A stretch of 64,000 bases of DNA, from assembly GCA_964352815.1 (NCBI GenBank), contig CAYGTO010000001.1, forward strand, positions 186,001 to 250,000, read 5' to 3'. Shown here piece after piece: positions 25,344-34,844 of the stretch (position 1 is its first letter; the number at the start of each line of letters is the position of its first letter). The notes below the pieces were generated by a model. The model was not told the DNA's origin and searched no databases. It was given only the letters and a program-made list of their open reading frames with translations. Origin of the DNA: CAYGTO01 sp964352815 (lineage in GTDB: Bacteria > Pseudomonadota > Alphaproteobacteria > Rickettsiales > UBA3002). The translations under genes and the position numbers were made by a program.

Positions 25344-26168
25344 ATGCCTGAGCTCCCTGAAGTTGAAACCGTGAAAGCGGGCCTTGCACCGGTGATGGAA
25401 GGCCGGCGGATTGAGGAGGTGGTGATTCATCGCTATGATCTCCGTCAACCGGTGCCGCAAGATTTTGCTGACATTGTGACGGGTGCAACGATTGAACAGA
25501 TTGATCGACGGGCGAAGTATCTCCTGTTTCACTTAGATAATGCGCATACCGTTATCGGCCATTTGGGGATGTCGGGGCGGATGACGCACCTGTCGGCCAC
25601 TCATTATGAATGGGTGAAGCATGACCATATGGAGTGGCATCTGGATGATGGTCATGCGTTTATCTTCCATGACCCGCGCCGCTTTGGGCTGATATTGCTC
25701 TCTGAAACCAATGCGCTGGGTGCGCACCCGCTATTGGCTTCTTTAGGGCCGGAACCGCTGAGTGAGGCGTTTGATGTAGCCTATTTGTATAAACGACTTA
25801 AGGGTAAAAATACCAACATTAAAGCCGCGATCATGGATAGCCATATCGTGGTCGGGGTCGGCAATATCTACGCGTCTGAGGCGTTGTTTCGATCTAAGAT
25901 ACATCCTGAAACGCGGGCAGGTAACGTGTCTAAGGCAAGAGTCGCTTTGCTAGTGGAGTCGATTAAGCAGGTCCTTGCAGAAGCCATCACATCGGGCGGC
26001 TCTACGCTGCGAGATTATGTGCGTTCCAGCGGTGATATAGGATATTTCCAACATCGGTTCCAAACCTATGGGCGCGAAGGTGAGCCTTGTGTTACGTGTA
26101 GTGAATCGATCCTCAAAATCGTACAATCGAACCGTTCAACCTACTTTTGTCCTGAGTGCCAAAAATAA
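25344..26168 (+). CDS. mutM: Formamidopyrimidine-DNA glycosylase
   Basis: 274 residues. Base excision enzyme that removes 8-oxoguanine. Begins MPELPEVETVKAGL with the catalytic Pro after Met and the Glu two residues later. The conserved Lys region (FHLDNAHTVIGHLGMSGRM), the H2TH motif (VGVGNIYASEALFRSKIHP) and the C-terminal zinc finger (CVTC...CPEC) are complete. Divergent from ubiE with 88 bases between. Confidence 0.96.
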   Translation: MPELPEVETVKAGLAPVMEGRRIEEVVIHRYDLRQPVPQDFADIVTGATIEQIDRRAKYLLFHLDNAHTVIGHLGMSGRMTHLSATHYEWVKHDHMEWHLDDGHAFIFHDPRRFGLILLSETNALGAHPLLASLGPEPLSEAFDVAYLYKRLKGKNTNIKAAIMDSHIVVGVGNIYASEALFRSKIHPETRAGNVSKARVALLVESIKQVLAEAITSGGSTLRDYVRSSGDIGYFQHRFQTYGREGEPCVTCSESILKIVQSNRSTYFCPECQK

Positions 26169-26534
26169 TTATACACATTGGGGCTGTGGTTTTTTGACCG
26201 ATGATTCAATAGCCAGATTATTTCTCACGATTTTTCAGTAACACACCCTAAACTATCCCCGGAATTTTGTGGAAAAACGGTGCGTGATGTGTTTTTTAAA
26301 AAACGATTTTTTTTAAGCCTTAAACCCTTGCTGAGCATGGTTTGTAGCGTCAAGCGGATAAAAGTTATTTTTTTGCCCCAAATCGGCTTGACTATCCAAT
26401 TATCCACAGATAGGGTGCATATCTCTTCAGGGCGCAAACACAAGCCCAGTAACGAAGACAGAAAATTACAGATTTACGACGTTACAAATATGTAACAGGT
26501 AAATTAGAAGAATTATAAACAAGGATGACACCAC
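26169..26534. other. Candidate chromosomal replication origin (oriC)
   Basis: A 366-base non-coding stretch between mutM and rpsT. It has a perfect DnaA box TTATCCACA (26400-26408), a TTATACACA (26169-26177), a reversed near-match TGTGGAAAA (26268-26276), and between them very AT-rich runs (26286-26320, TTTTTTAAAAAACG and TTTTTTTTAAG; 26360-26372) that could melt first. dnaA, dnaN, recF and gyrB follow within 8 kb, the cluster that often marks the origin. Alternative sites in the window (dnaA-dnaN gap with TTGTGCATAA) are weaker. Inference from motifs and context. Confidence 0.5.
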
Positions 26535-26807
26535 ATGGCAAACCATGCATCGTCAAAGAAACGAATTAGACAGATCGAACGTCGCACTGCGGTAAATCGC
26601 GCGCGTGTCGGTCGTATCCGTACTTTCATTAAGAAAGTTGAAAAAGAAATCGCTGGGGGTAATGCAGACGCTGCTCGTGACGCTCTTAAGAGTGCGCAGC
26701 CTGAAATTATGCGCGGTGTAACTAAAGGCGTGTTGAAGAAAGGGACTGCGTCCCGGAAGATCAGCCGTCTTTCTCATCGTGTGAAGGCTTTGGCGTCCGC
26801 CGCTTAA
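26535..26807 (+). CDS. rpsT: 30S ribosomal protein S20
   Basis: 90 residues, Lys/Arg-rich. Begins MANHASSKKRIRQIERR and contains VNRARVGRIRTFIKKVE and SRLSHRVKALASAA, typical for S20, which binds 16S rRNA in the body of the small subunit. AAGGATG precedes the start. Place before dnaA is common in Alphaproteobacteria. Confidence 0.97.
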   Translation: MANHASSKKRIRQIERRTAVNRARVGRIRTFIKKVEKEIAGGNADAARDALKSAQPEIMRGVTKGVLKKGTASRKISRLSHRVKALASAA

Positions 26808-26933
26808 AGACGACACACACCTACTAAAGTTTGATACTGATATACTGTTTTCGGGCAATCCGGAGCTGCGTCTCCTATTGTCTAAACAATTAACTGCTAG
26901 GCCGTTAAGGCTCGCGTCTGAAGGGGAGAGAAG

Positions 26934-27410
26934 ATGCACGCAGCGCTGTCAACTGATGAGATGTTCGCGCAAGCCGCCGAACAGAAACAGCATCCGGATT
27001 ATGCCGGAGAGTTGACCGCCGCTCAGGCCTACACCATCCTTGGAAATATCCAATCTGCGACCTTAGTCGATGTCCGCACGATGCCCGAATGGCAATTTGC
27101 GGGAACGGCTAATCTTGAAGAAATCCAAAAAGAACCGATACCCCTTTCATGGCGATTCTACCCCACCATGGAGGAAAACACTGACTTTGTTCAGCAACTG
27201 AGCGCTAAGATTCAGGAACCTACAACACCACTTCTGTTTATCTGTCGAACCGGAGCGCGTTCACTCGATGCAGCAATCGCAATGACTGGAGCAGGCTATC
27301 AGCGCTGCTTTAACATCACTGATGGGTTTGAGGGGCCCAAAGATGATGAAGGTCGCCGCGGTACTGTGGCTGGGTGGAAGGCTTCACAACTACCTTGGGA
27401 GCAAGCATAA
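26934..27410 (+). CDS. Rhodanese-domain protein
   Basis: 158 residues. A single rhodanese domain with LVDVRTMPEWQFAG near the N-terminus and the active loop LFICRTGARSLDAA with the catalytic Cys. The domain carries sulfane sulfur in transfer reactions; the partner is unknown. Its stop lies 2 bases before the dnaA ATG, so the two are almost surely co-transcribed, an unusual partner for dnaA but seen in several alphaproteobacteria. Confidence 0.9.
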   Translation: MHAALSTDEMFAQAAEQKQHPDYAGELTAAQAYTILGNIQSATLVDVRTMPEWQFAGTANLEEIQKEPIPLSWRFYPTMEENTDFVQQLSAKIQEPTTPLLFICRTGARSLDAAIAMTGAGYQRCFNITDGFEGPKDDEGRRGTVAGWKASQLPWEQA

Positions 27411-27412
27411 CA

Positions 27413-28849
27413 ATGGTATTACCTCAACACATCAAGAAGATGAGCCCAGCAGAGCGCAAAGCGCGCCAAATTCAACAGTGGGCCCGCATACAAGACCGAT
27501 TAAAATCGGCCTTTGGTGAAGCCGTCTACAATAGCTGGTTGCAGCATTTGCAGCTCGCTGACATTAAGAACGGCCAGGTGATGATTACTGTGCCAACGCG
27601 TTTCATGCGTGAATGGATTATTTCGAACTATCTCGATTACATTTTGCGTTTGTGGAATAGCGAAGATAATAGCGTGCATTCTGTCGACATCTTTGTCCGT
27701 GCGGTACAAAACCCGCCAGCACAGGCCAACCCGAATACGGGCATTGGTTACATTGCGAACCAGAACCAGCCTCAAACGGTGCGTGAAGAAGACATCTCGA
27801 TTGAAGATGATACGCCGCTTTCATCACCGCTCGATCCGCGTTACACATTCGAGAACTTTGTCGTGGGTAAGCCGAATGAATTGGCATTCGCTGCTGCGCA
27901 GCGTGTTGGTTCCGCAGAAGGCGTCGTTGCTGGCTGTAACCCACTCTTTATCTATGGCGGCGTTGGCCTTGGTAAAACCCATTTGATGCATGCGATCGCC
28001 TGGCATATCCGTCAGAATCAGCCGGAACGTAAAGTACTGTATATCTCGGCAGAGAAGTTCATGTACCAGTTTGTCCGTGCGCTGCGTCATAATAAGATGA
28101 TCGACTTCAAAGAGCAGTTCCGCTCGGTTGATGTGCTGATGATCGATGATGTGCAATTCATTAGCGGCAAGGATTCAACGCAGGAAGAATTTTTCCATAC
28201 ATTCAATGCGTTGATTGATCAGAACAAACAGCTGGTGATTTCGGGTGACCGTTCGCCATCAGATCTTGAGGGCATTGAGGAGCGGATTCGTTCACGCCTT
28301 GGTTGGGGTTTGGTTGCCGATGTGCATGCGACGAGCTATGAGCTGCGCCTTGGTATTTTGCAGTCGAAAGTTGAGAAAATGCAGGGTGCGCGCGTGCCGC
28401 AAAAAGTGATCGAATTCTTGGCGCATAAGATTACGTCGAACATTCGCGAGTTGGAAGGTGCGCTGAATCGTGTGGTCGCTCATGCGACGTTGGTCAACAC
28501 GCCGATCACGCTAGAGAGCACGCAAGAAGTGTTGCATGATCTGCTCCGTGCCAATGACCGCCGCATCACGATTGATGACATTCAGAAAAAGGTCGCATCA
28601 CACTTTAATATCAAGGTGACGGACATGCACTCCGCCCGCCGTAGCGTAGCGATTGCACGCCCGCGCCAAGTGGCGATGTATCTTGCGAAAAAGCTTACAT
28701 CGAAAAGCTTGCCAGAGATTGGCCGTAAGTTTGGCGGGAAAGATCACACGACCGTCATGCACGCGGTGAAGCGCATCGAATCCTTGGCTGCGCAAGATCA
28801 GGAGCTGGCGGAGGATGTTGAACTACTCATGCGTATGCTGCAAAGTTAA
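27413..28849 (+). CDS. dnaA: Chromosomal replication initiator protein DnaA
   Basis: 478 residues from the ATG at 27413; an in-frame ATG at 27374 would overlap the upstream gene by 37 bases and is less likely. Domain I at 20-100, a linker, and AAA+ domain III with YTFENFVVGKPNELAFAAA, Walker A GGVGLGKTHL and Walker B LMIDDVQFI. Domain IV has the DnaA signature GGKDHTTVMHAVKRIE. It binds TTATCCACA-type boxes and opens oriC. Confidence 0.97.
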   Translation: MVLPQHIKKMSPAERKARQIQQWARIQDRLKSAFGEAVYNSWLQHLQLADIKNGQVMITVPTRFMREWIISNYLDYILRLWNSEDNSVHSVDIFVRAVQNPPAQANPNTGIGYIANQNQPQTVREEDISIEDDTPLSSPLDPRYTFENFVVGKPNELAFAAAQRVGSAEGVVAGCNPLFIYGGVGLGKTHLMHAIAWHIRQNQPERKVLYISAEKFMYQFVRALRHNKMIDFKEQFRSVDVLMIDDVQFISGKDSTQEEFFHTFNALIDQNKQLVISGDRSPSDLEGIEERIRSRLGWGLVADVHATSYELRLGILQSKVEKMQGARVPQKVIEFLAHKITSNIRELEGALNRVVAHATLVNTPITLESTQEVLHDLLRANDRRITIDDIQKKVASHFNIKVTDMHSARRSVAIARPRQVAMYLAKKLTSKSLPEIGRKFGGKDHTTVMHAVKRIESLAAQDQELAEDVELLMRMLQS

Positions 28850-28858
28850 TGATCCACC

Positions 28859-28942
28859 TCAATGGGCTGCTTGTGGTGTCGTTTTTCGTCTTGTGTAGTG
28901 CGGCTACACGTCGCCTCGAACTCCTAGCACTCAGCCCATTGA
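28859..28942. repeat. Large imperfect palindrome after dnaA
   Basis: TCAATGGGCTG (28859-28869) pairs exactly with CAGCCCATTGA (28932-28942). Inside is a second hairpin, GTGTAG-TGCGG-CTACAC (28893-28909). The whole could fold into a branched RNA. It lacks a T-run, so it is not a standard terminator; it may be a repeat element or an RNA end-processing site between dnaA and dnaN. A TTGTGCATAA (about 28996) downstream resembles a DnaA box. Confidence 0.6.
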
Positions 28943-29075
28943 TCTGAATCATAGGTATGGTAATCGGGGTGATATATTAAAACCTCTTTACAATTGTGCA
29001 TAACCCCGCAGAAACCGTTTGCGGGGGTGTGCTTTCCCTAGTAAAACCCTACTATTAACGCTATCAGAGGGTTTC

Positions 29076-30188
29076 ATGAAATTTTCAATCGACCGCGCCA
29101 TCTTCCTAAAAGTTCTCGGGCATGTTCAGTCCGTTGTCGAACGTCGCGGAACCATTCCTATTCTATCTAATATTCGTGTCGATGCAAAGGGCGGCAAGCT
29201 TAGCCTGACGGCGACTGACATGGATATTGCGGTGGTGGACAGCACGGAAGCGCAGATTGATGAAGAGGGGTCCACAACGATCCCCGCGCACACGCTATAT
29301 GACATTATTCGTAAGTTGCCAGATAGTGCGAACGTATCTATGGAGCAAGAAAAGGAAGGTAAAATTGCGATCAAAGCCGGTTCTTCTCGGTTCCTCATCT
29401 CAAGTTTACCGGTAGATGATTTCCCGGTGATGGCCGAGGGTGAGTTGCCATTTAGCTTTACGTTAAAAGGTAAGGAATGCCAGGCGTTGATTGATAAAAC
29501 GAGATTTGCGATTTCAACGGAAGAAACTCGTTACTACCTAAACGGTGTGTATCTTCATGTTGCGAACCACGATGGATCGAGCGTGTTGCGTGCGGTTGCG
29601 ACGGACGGTCACCGTTTGGCGCGTATTGAGGTTCCTGTGCCTGATGGTGCAGCGGATATGCCAGCCATCATTATTCCGCGCAAGACCATCAATGAGCTGT
29701 CAAAGTTGATCGAAGGCGCGGATGAAGTTAAAATTTCTCTTTCTGATAGCAAGGTGCGCTTCGAATGTGGCAATGCAACGCTTGTGTCAAAATTGATTGA
29801 TGGTACCTTCCCAGATTATGAACGTGTGATTCCTCACGGTAACGATAAGATTCTCGAACTTGATAGCAAAGCCTTTGCTAATGCGGTGGATCGTGTCTCG
29901 GTTATTGCGTCTGAAAAATCGCGCGGCATCAAACTGGATATTAATACAGGCCGCGTGGCGATGTCTGCAAGTAGTGCAGAGCAAGGCAATGCATCGGAAG
30001 AGCTAGAGGTGAATTACGGTGCAGAGCCGGTAGAAATTGGTTTCAACGCGCGTTATTTGATTGAAGTGATGCAGCAGATTGAAGGCGACACGGCCCAGTT
30101 TGTGTTGTCTGAGTCCGCCTCGCCGGCGCTGGTGCGCGATCCGGCAGATGTGGGCGCGCTCTACGTTGTGATGCCAATGCGCGTGTGA
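29076..30188 (+). CDS. dnaN: DNA polymerase III beta subunit (sliding clamp)
   Basis: 370 residues from ATG 29076 (MKFSIDRAIFLKVLGHVQSV), the usual start; an upstream in-frame ATG at 29019 lacks support. The clamp ring holds polymerase III and other enzymes on DNA. Typical stretches: RRGTIPILSNIRVDA, TDMDIAVVDS, YYLNGVYLH, RAVATDGHRLA and the C-terminal LYVVMPMRV. 226 bases separate it from dnaA. Confidence 0.96.
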   Translation: MKFSIDRAIFLKVLGHVQSVVERRGTIPILSNIRVDAKGGKLSLTATDMDIAVVDSTEAQIDEEGSTTIPAHTLYDIIRKLPDSANVSMEQEKEGKIAIKAGSSRFLISSLPVDDFPVMAEGELPFSFTLKGKECQALIDKTRFAISTEETRYYLNGVYLHVANHDGSSVLRAVATDGHRLARIEVPVPDGAADMPAIIIPRKTINELSKLIEGADEVKISLSDSKVRFECGNATLVSKLIDGTFPDYERVIPHGNDKILELDSKAFANAVDRVSVIASEKSRGIKLDINTGRVAMSASSAEQGNASEELEVNYGAEPVEIGFNARYLIEVMQQIEGDTAQFVLSESASPALVRDPADVGALYVVMPMRV

Positions 30189-30290
30189 TTTCCGATGAGC
30201 TAGCACTGTTTCTATTCATCGTACTTAAAATAACGCTGTGTTCCGGGTTACACACCCCATGATCTTCACAGCCGCATGAGCGGAAATTGT

Positions 30291-31508
30291 ATGTTACGTA
30301 TCTCACAGCTTACGCTCACCAACTTTCGAAATTATCCGTTCCTAGAACTCAAAACGGATGCGTTGTTCAACGTGGTTGTTGGGCATAATGGTGCGGGCAA
30401 AACCAATATTCTTGAAGCGATCTCTTTTCTGACTGCGGGGAGGGGGCTGCGTAATGCGGTCCTGTCTGAAATTGACTCTTTTCGTCATCCTGTGAATTAC
30501 CCTAGTAATTGCGCAGGATCTGTAGAGATAGATTCTGTGCAAACGGTCAGTACCGTTTCACAAAATGACATAGGTCCTTGGGTGGTTGCTGCCAGCATTC
30601 ATAAAACAGATGAACATCTTACGATTGGTACGGGCCGTGACCCGATGGCAGCAGGTGAAAAGCGTCTCGTCAAAATCAATGGCAAAAAGGCGGTGTCGCA
30701 AACAAAACTCGGCGAATACCTTTCTATTGTTTGGCTCACCCCAGCGATGGACGGGCTGTTCCGCGATAGTGACGGCACGCGCCGCCGTTTCCTTGATCGG
30801 CTTGCCTATAGCCGCTTTCCGCGCCATGCGTATCATACGAGCGCTTACGAAAAACAAATGCGCGAGCGGAATCGGCTGCTCAAAGACGGGGCGCATGAGC
30901 CAAGCTGGTATAACGCTCTCGAACAATCGATGGCCGAACATGCCGCGCCGATTCTAAAAGCCCGTCATGAAACATTGGACGCGCTGAATCATTTTATCGC
31001 GGAAGAAGTCGGTGATTTTCCAAAAGGGAACCTCATGCTTGAAGGCCTTGCCGATGATGCGTTTCGTATGGCACCCGAAGATATCCAATCTTCTTACGCC
31101 GACATGCTGAGCCAGGCGCGCGCGCAGGATCGCCGAGCGGGCCGAACGTTAAAAGGATTACACACTTCTAGGCTCCATGTTATCTACAGTAATAAGAAGA
31201 TGCCAGCGGCGCAATGTTCGACCGGTGAACAAAAGGCATTGCTAATCTCGATTCTACTTGCCCATGCGCGCGCACAGCGGGAAACCATGGAAAGTGCTCC
31301 GATTTTACTGCTCGATGAAGTGGTGGCGCATCTCGATGAAAGCCGCCGCCGTTCATTGTTTGAGGTGTTAGAGCAGCTGAATACACAGGTCTGGATGACT
31401 GGTACCGATGCGGCAGATTTCTCTTCCGCGCCATCACGCTCTACTTGGTTCGAAGTCAAAGATGGCGCTGTTTGCACATCTATGTTTGCCGCCCTCGAAA
31501 CATCGTAA
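30291..31508 (+). CDS. recF: DNA replication and repair protein RecF
   Basis: 405 residues from MLRISQLTLTNFRNY (30291); an ATG 15 bases upstream is in frame. RecF loads RecA at gaps with RecO and RecR. Walker A VVGHNGAGKTNILEAIS, the ABC signature region CSTGEQKALLISILLA and Walker B ILLLDEVVAHLD are present. Residues about 65-93 come from an in-frame GTCAT-type repeat placed just after LRNAVLSEIDS. It is the third gene of the dnaA-dnaN-recF-gyrB order. Confidence 0.95.
   Translation: MLRISQLTLTNFRNYPFLELKTDALFNVVVGHNGAGKTNILEAISFLTAGRGLRNAVLSEIDSFRHPVNYPSNCAGSVEIDSVQTVSTVSQNDIGPWVVAASIHKTDEHLTIGTGRDPMAAGEKRLVKINGKKAVSQTKLGEYLSIVWLTPAMDGLFRDSDGTRRRFLDRLAYSRFPRHAYHTSAYEKQMRERNRLLKDGAHEPSWYNALEQSMAEHAAPILKARHETLDALNHFIAEEVGDFPKGNLMLEGLADDAFRMAPEDIQSSYADMLSQARAQDRRAGRTLKGLHTSRLHVIYSNKKMPAAQCSTGEQKALLISILLAHARAQRETMESAPILLLDEVVAHLDESRRRSLFEVLEQLNTQVWMTGTDAADFSSAPSRSTWFEVKDGAVCTSMFAALETS
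30484..30569 (+). repeat. GTCAT-type palindromic repeat inserted in frame in recF
   Basis: 86 bp from GTCATCCTGTG to CACAAAATGAC. Hairpin one: TCCTG..AATTAC-CCTA-GTAATT..CAGGA. Hairpin two: TGTG.AAACGGT-CAGT-ACCGTTT.CACA. The recF frame stays open across it and encodes RHPVNYPSNCAGS...STVSQND, a polar segment not expected between the Walker A region and the following beta strand of RecF. Confidence 0.88.
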
Positions 31509-31626
31509 AAAAACCCGCCGGACCCGTGGATAAGTGCGGATTTTATTAGGCGATTGGAGTGATTTCAGCTATGTAGAGAGCCATGAAAATGAATAACGAA
31601 AACAAGAGATTAATGAGCTTAACATT

Positions 31627-34071
31627 ATGGCTGAAGTAGCAGAAAAAATGGATCCAGTGAACGTCGATATAGCGGGGAACGCAACCCAAGATTATGGCGC
31701 AAGTTCTATCAAAGTGCTCAAGGGCTTAGAGGCGGTTCGTAAGCGTCCTGGCATGTATATTGGCGACACGGACGATGGCTCTGGCTTGCACCATATGGTC
31801 TATGAGGTGGTCGATAATGCGATCGATGAATCGCTCGCGGGCCATTGCGATTTGGTGACCGTATCAATCAATGCCGATGGTTCAGTCAGCGTGAGTGATA
31901 ATGGGCGCGGAATCCCCGTTGAGATGCATGAGGGTGAGGGCATGTCGGCGGCGGAAGTGATTATGACGCAGCTTCATGCTGGCGGTAAGTTTGATCAAAA
32001 TTCCTACAAAGTGTCTGGCGGCTTGCATGGTGTTGGGGTGTCGGTCGTAAACGCATTGTCGGAATGGCTTGAACTCCGCATTTGGCGCGATGGCAAAGAG
32101 CATCATATGCGTTTTGAGCTCGGCGAAACCACGAAGAAGCTCGAAGTGGCGGGAGATGCGAATGGACAGAAAGGTACGGAAGTCACTTTCTTCCCATCGG
32201 ATACGATTTTCACTAACATTAATTTTGATTATGAAATACTTGAGCGGCGTTTGCGTGAGCTGGCCTTCTTGAATTCGGGAACGCGGATTTTATTGTCCGA
32301 CATGCGCCCCGAAGAGCCGATTTCTATTGAACTTTATTACGAAGGCGGCACACTAGCCTATGTCGATTACCTTGATCGTAACAAGCAGGCGCTGCACGAG
32401 CCGCTAATGATTATGGGCGAAAAGTCGGACATTGGCGTGGAAATGGCCCTACAATGGAACGACTCTTATCACGAAAATGTGCTTTGTTTCACGAACAATA
32501 TTCGTCAACGTGACGGTGGGACACACTTACAAGGCTTTCGTGCTGCGCTCACGCGGGTGATCAATAATTATGCGACCTCGACAGGATTGTCGAAAAAAGA
32601 GAAAATCTCACTTACCGGTGATGACGCACGCGAAGGACTAACCTGTGTGTTGTCTGTCAAAGTGCCCGATCCGAAATTTTCGTCGCAAACCAAAGATAAA
32701 CTGGTTTCCTCTGAAGTGCGGACGGCAGTGGAAGGGCTTGCATATGAGAAACTGGCGCAGTGGTTTGAGGAACATCCGAATGATGCGCGGATTATTGTAG
32801 GAAAGATTGTTGAAGCCGCTTCTGCGCGGGAAGCGGCGCGTAAGGCACGTGAGCTAACGCGGCGTAAAGGCGCGCTTGATGTTGCGAACCTTCCTGGAAA
32901 ATTGGCGGATTGTCAGGAGAAAGACCCCAGCCAATCTGAAATTTACATCGTGGAGGGAGATTCTGCAGGAGGCTCAGCCAAGCAGGGTCGTGACCGTAAG
33001 TTTCAGGCGATTCTTCCGATTAAGGGTAAAATTTTGAACGTGGAACGTGCTCGTTTTGATAAGATGCTGTCGAGCCAAGAAGTCGGCACGCTGATCACCG
33101 CGATTGGCACCGGGATTGGCCGCGAAGATTTCGATATTACCAAGGCGCGCTACCATAAAGTTGTGATTATGACGGATGCGGATGTCGATGGCGCGCATAT
33201 TCGGACCTTGTTGCTCACCTTCTTTTTCCGTCATATGCCAGAGCTGATCGATCAGGGCTATCTCTATATTGCGCAGCCGCCGCTCTACCGAATAAAACGT
33301 GGTTCGAGTGAGCGTTATGTGAAAGATGAGGCATCGATGGAGCAATATTTGCTCGATAGCGCGCTGGATGAGGCGAGCCTCAAACTTCATGATGGATCAA
33401 CGCAAGAAGGCGAAACATTCACTGAATTCGTGGCGGTCAGTAAGCGCATTGCGATGGCGATCGATACGCTGTCTTTGCGCCTGCCAACCTATATTCTCGA
33501 GGCAATGCTCGCAACGGGCGCGGTGGAAGCGCTGCACCGGGGCGCACCCGGTGAGATTAATGTGAAGCGTTTGAGTAATCATATCAACCAGTTCTCAAGC
33601 GATGCCGGTGGCTGGGAAACTGTGGTGAATGGCGACCTACTTCAAATTGAGCGGATGAATCGGGGCGTGAAAGAGCTCTACGTGATGGATGAAAAAATCG
33701 CGCAATCGCCGGAGATGAAAGAGCTGGCGAAACAGGCATCTTGGGCAGAGAAGTACTTTAAAGCGCCTGCGATTTATACGCGCAAAGCGACTGAAGAAAC
33801 GCTGCGTTCACCCTATGCTCTATACCATTTCGTGATGGATCAGGGCAAAAAAGGTGTGCAGATCAGCCGCTTTAAGGGGCTGGGCGAAATGAACCCTGAT
33901 CAGCTCTGGAGCACAACGCTTGATCCTGAAACACGGACCTTGCTACAGGTTAAAGTTGAGCAGAGTGAGCAAGCGGAAGAGGCATTTTCCACACTGATGG
34001 GGGATAATGTGGAGCCGCGCCGTGATTTCATTCAAGAGAATGCGCTGAAAGTGTCGAATCTGGATATTTAG
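31627..34071 (+). CDS. gyrB: DNA gyrase subunit B
   Basis: 814 residues. ATPase subunit that drives negative supercoiling with GyrA. N-terminal GHKL domain: KRPGMYIGDTDDGSGLHH, EVVDNAIDES, VSDNGRGIPV and GGLHGVGVSVVNALS. TOPRIM domain: EIYIVEGDSAGGSAKQGRDR and the metal motif MTDADVDGAHI. C-terminal QISRFKGLGEMNPDQLW. It follows recF by 118 bases. Confidence 0.97.
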   Translation: MAEVAEKMDPVNVDIAGNATQDYGASSIKVLKGLEAVRKRPGMYIGDTDDGSGLHHMVYEVVDNAIDESLAGHCDLVTVSINADGSVSVSDNGRGIPVEMHEGEGMSAAEVIMTQLHAGGKFDQNSYKVSGGLHGVGVSVVNALSEWLELRIWRDGKEHHMRFELGETTKKLEVAGDANGQKGTEVTFFPSDTIFTNINFDYEILERRLRELAFLNSGTRILLSDMRPEEPISIELYYEGGTLAYVDYLDRNKQALHEPLMIMGEKSDIGVEMALQWNDSYHENVLCFTNNIRQRDGGTHLQGFRAALTRVINNYATSTGLSKKEKISLTGDDAREGLTCVLSVKVPDPKFSSQTKDKLVSSEVRTAVEGLAYEKLAQWFEEHPNDARIIVGKIVEAASAREAARKARELTRRKGALDVANLPGKLADCQEKDPSQSEIYIVEGDSAGGSAKQGRDRKFQAILPIKGKILNVERARFDKMLSSQEVGTLITAIGTGIGREDFDITKARYHKVVIMTDADVDGAHIRTLLLTFFFRHMPELIDQGYLYIAQPPLYRIKRGSSERYVKDEASMEQYLLDSALDEASLKLHDGSTQEGETFTEFVAVSKRIAMAIDTLSLRLPTYILEAMLATGAVEALHRGAPGEINVKRLSNHINQFSSDAGGWETVVNGDLLQIERMNRGVKELYVMDEKIAQSPEMKELAKQASWAEKYFKAPAIYTRKATEETLRSPYALYHFVMDQGKKGVQISRFKGLGEMNPDQLWSTTLDPETRTLLQVKVEQSEQAEEAFSTLMGDNVEPRRDFIQENALKVSNLDI

Positions 34072-34077
34072 TCTTTT

Positions 34078-34146
34078 GTCATTCTCGCGAAAGCGGGAAT
34101 CCCTGAGTTGAATCTAATATGAGATCCCCGTTTTCACGGGCATGAC
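34078..34146 (+). repeat. GTCAT-type palindromic repeat
   Basis: 69 bp after gyrB. GTCATTCTCGCGAAAGCGGGAATCC forms the first hairpin (CGCGAAAGCG loop) and GATCCCCGTTTTCACGGGCATGAC the second. Same subfamily as 37133, 41054 and 55008. It could act as a transcript end for gyrB and the convergent msrB. Confidence 0.88.
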
Positions 34147-34155
34147 ACTAAGAGC

Positions 34156-34722
34156 CTACTCAAACAACCCTGAATATTCCCCATATCCCTCTTTTTCTAA
34201 ATCATCCTTATGGATGAAACGAAGAGCGGCCGAGTTAATGCAATAACGTTGGCCGCCCTTGTCTTTCGGGCCATCAGGGAAGACATGGCCCAAATGCGAG
34301 TCCGCACCTGCCGAGCGAACTTCGGTGCGCGTCATGAACAGGCTGCTATCCTCTTTCTTCGTGATTTCGCCTGCATCAATCGGCTGGGTGAAACTCGGCC
34401 AGCCCGTGCCCGAGTCAAATTTGTCGGTCGAGGAAAACAGCGCCTCGCCTGAAACGACATCCACATAGATGCCCGGTTCTTTATGGTCCCAATATTCGTT
34501 TTGGAAGGCGGGCTCGGTCCCATCATGCTGCGTCACATAGGTCTGAATGTCTGTTAACTGATTGATATTCTTTTCTTTATTGCTGGCTTTCATGGCCGTC
34601 TCTCCTTTTACCTTATCGAGCAGGTTGGGCGCGGCATATGCACTCATGCTGCTGATATGTATGAAAAATGCTGTACCGGCGACTAGGGCGAATGTTGGGA
34701 AAATGTGCATTCTCAGCCTCAT
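34156..34722 (-). CDS. msrB: Exported peptide-methionine (R)-S-oxide reductase
   Basis: 188 residues. N-terminal signal sequence (ALVAGTAFFIHISSMSAYAA) suggests export, and then the MsrB domain: FDSGTGWPSFTQPI, VRSAGADSHLGHVFPDGP and the catalytic Cys in RYCINSAALRFI. The zinc-binding CxxC pairs of many MsrB are missing (VVSGEALF), as in the non-zinc form. It repairs oxidised methionine in envelope proteins. Convergent with gyrB. Confidence 0.92.
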   Translation of the reverse strand: MRLRMHIFPTFALVAGTAFFIHISSMSAYAAPNLLDKVKGETAMKASNKEKNINQLTDIQTYVTQHDGTEPAFQNEYWDHKEPGIYVDVVSGEALFSSTDKFDSGTGWPSFTQPIDAGEITKKEDSSLFMTRTEVRSAGADSHLGHVFPDGPKDKGGQRYCINSAALRFIHKDDLEKEGYGEYSGLFE

Positions 34723-34844
34723 TGTTGTTATCCTTACTACGCCCCATTACAGTCAATCCTTCGTTCTCTTATAGATATAAGACAAAATGCTTGACCTGGA
34801 AGAGGATGCTGGCTAAACACAATGTTCGATTTTAGAGGATATGT

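Noticed and set aside
28859..28942. Rho-independent terminator of dnaA
   Set aside because: The outer stem is strong but the loop is large and there is no T-run, so it is listed as a palindrome only.
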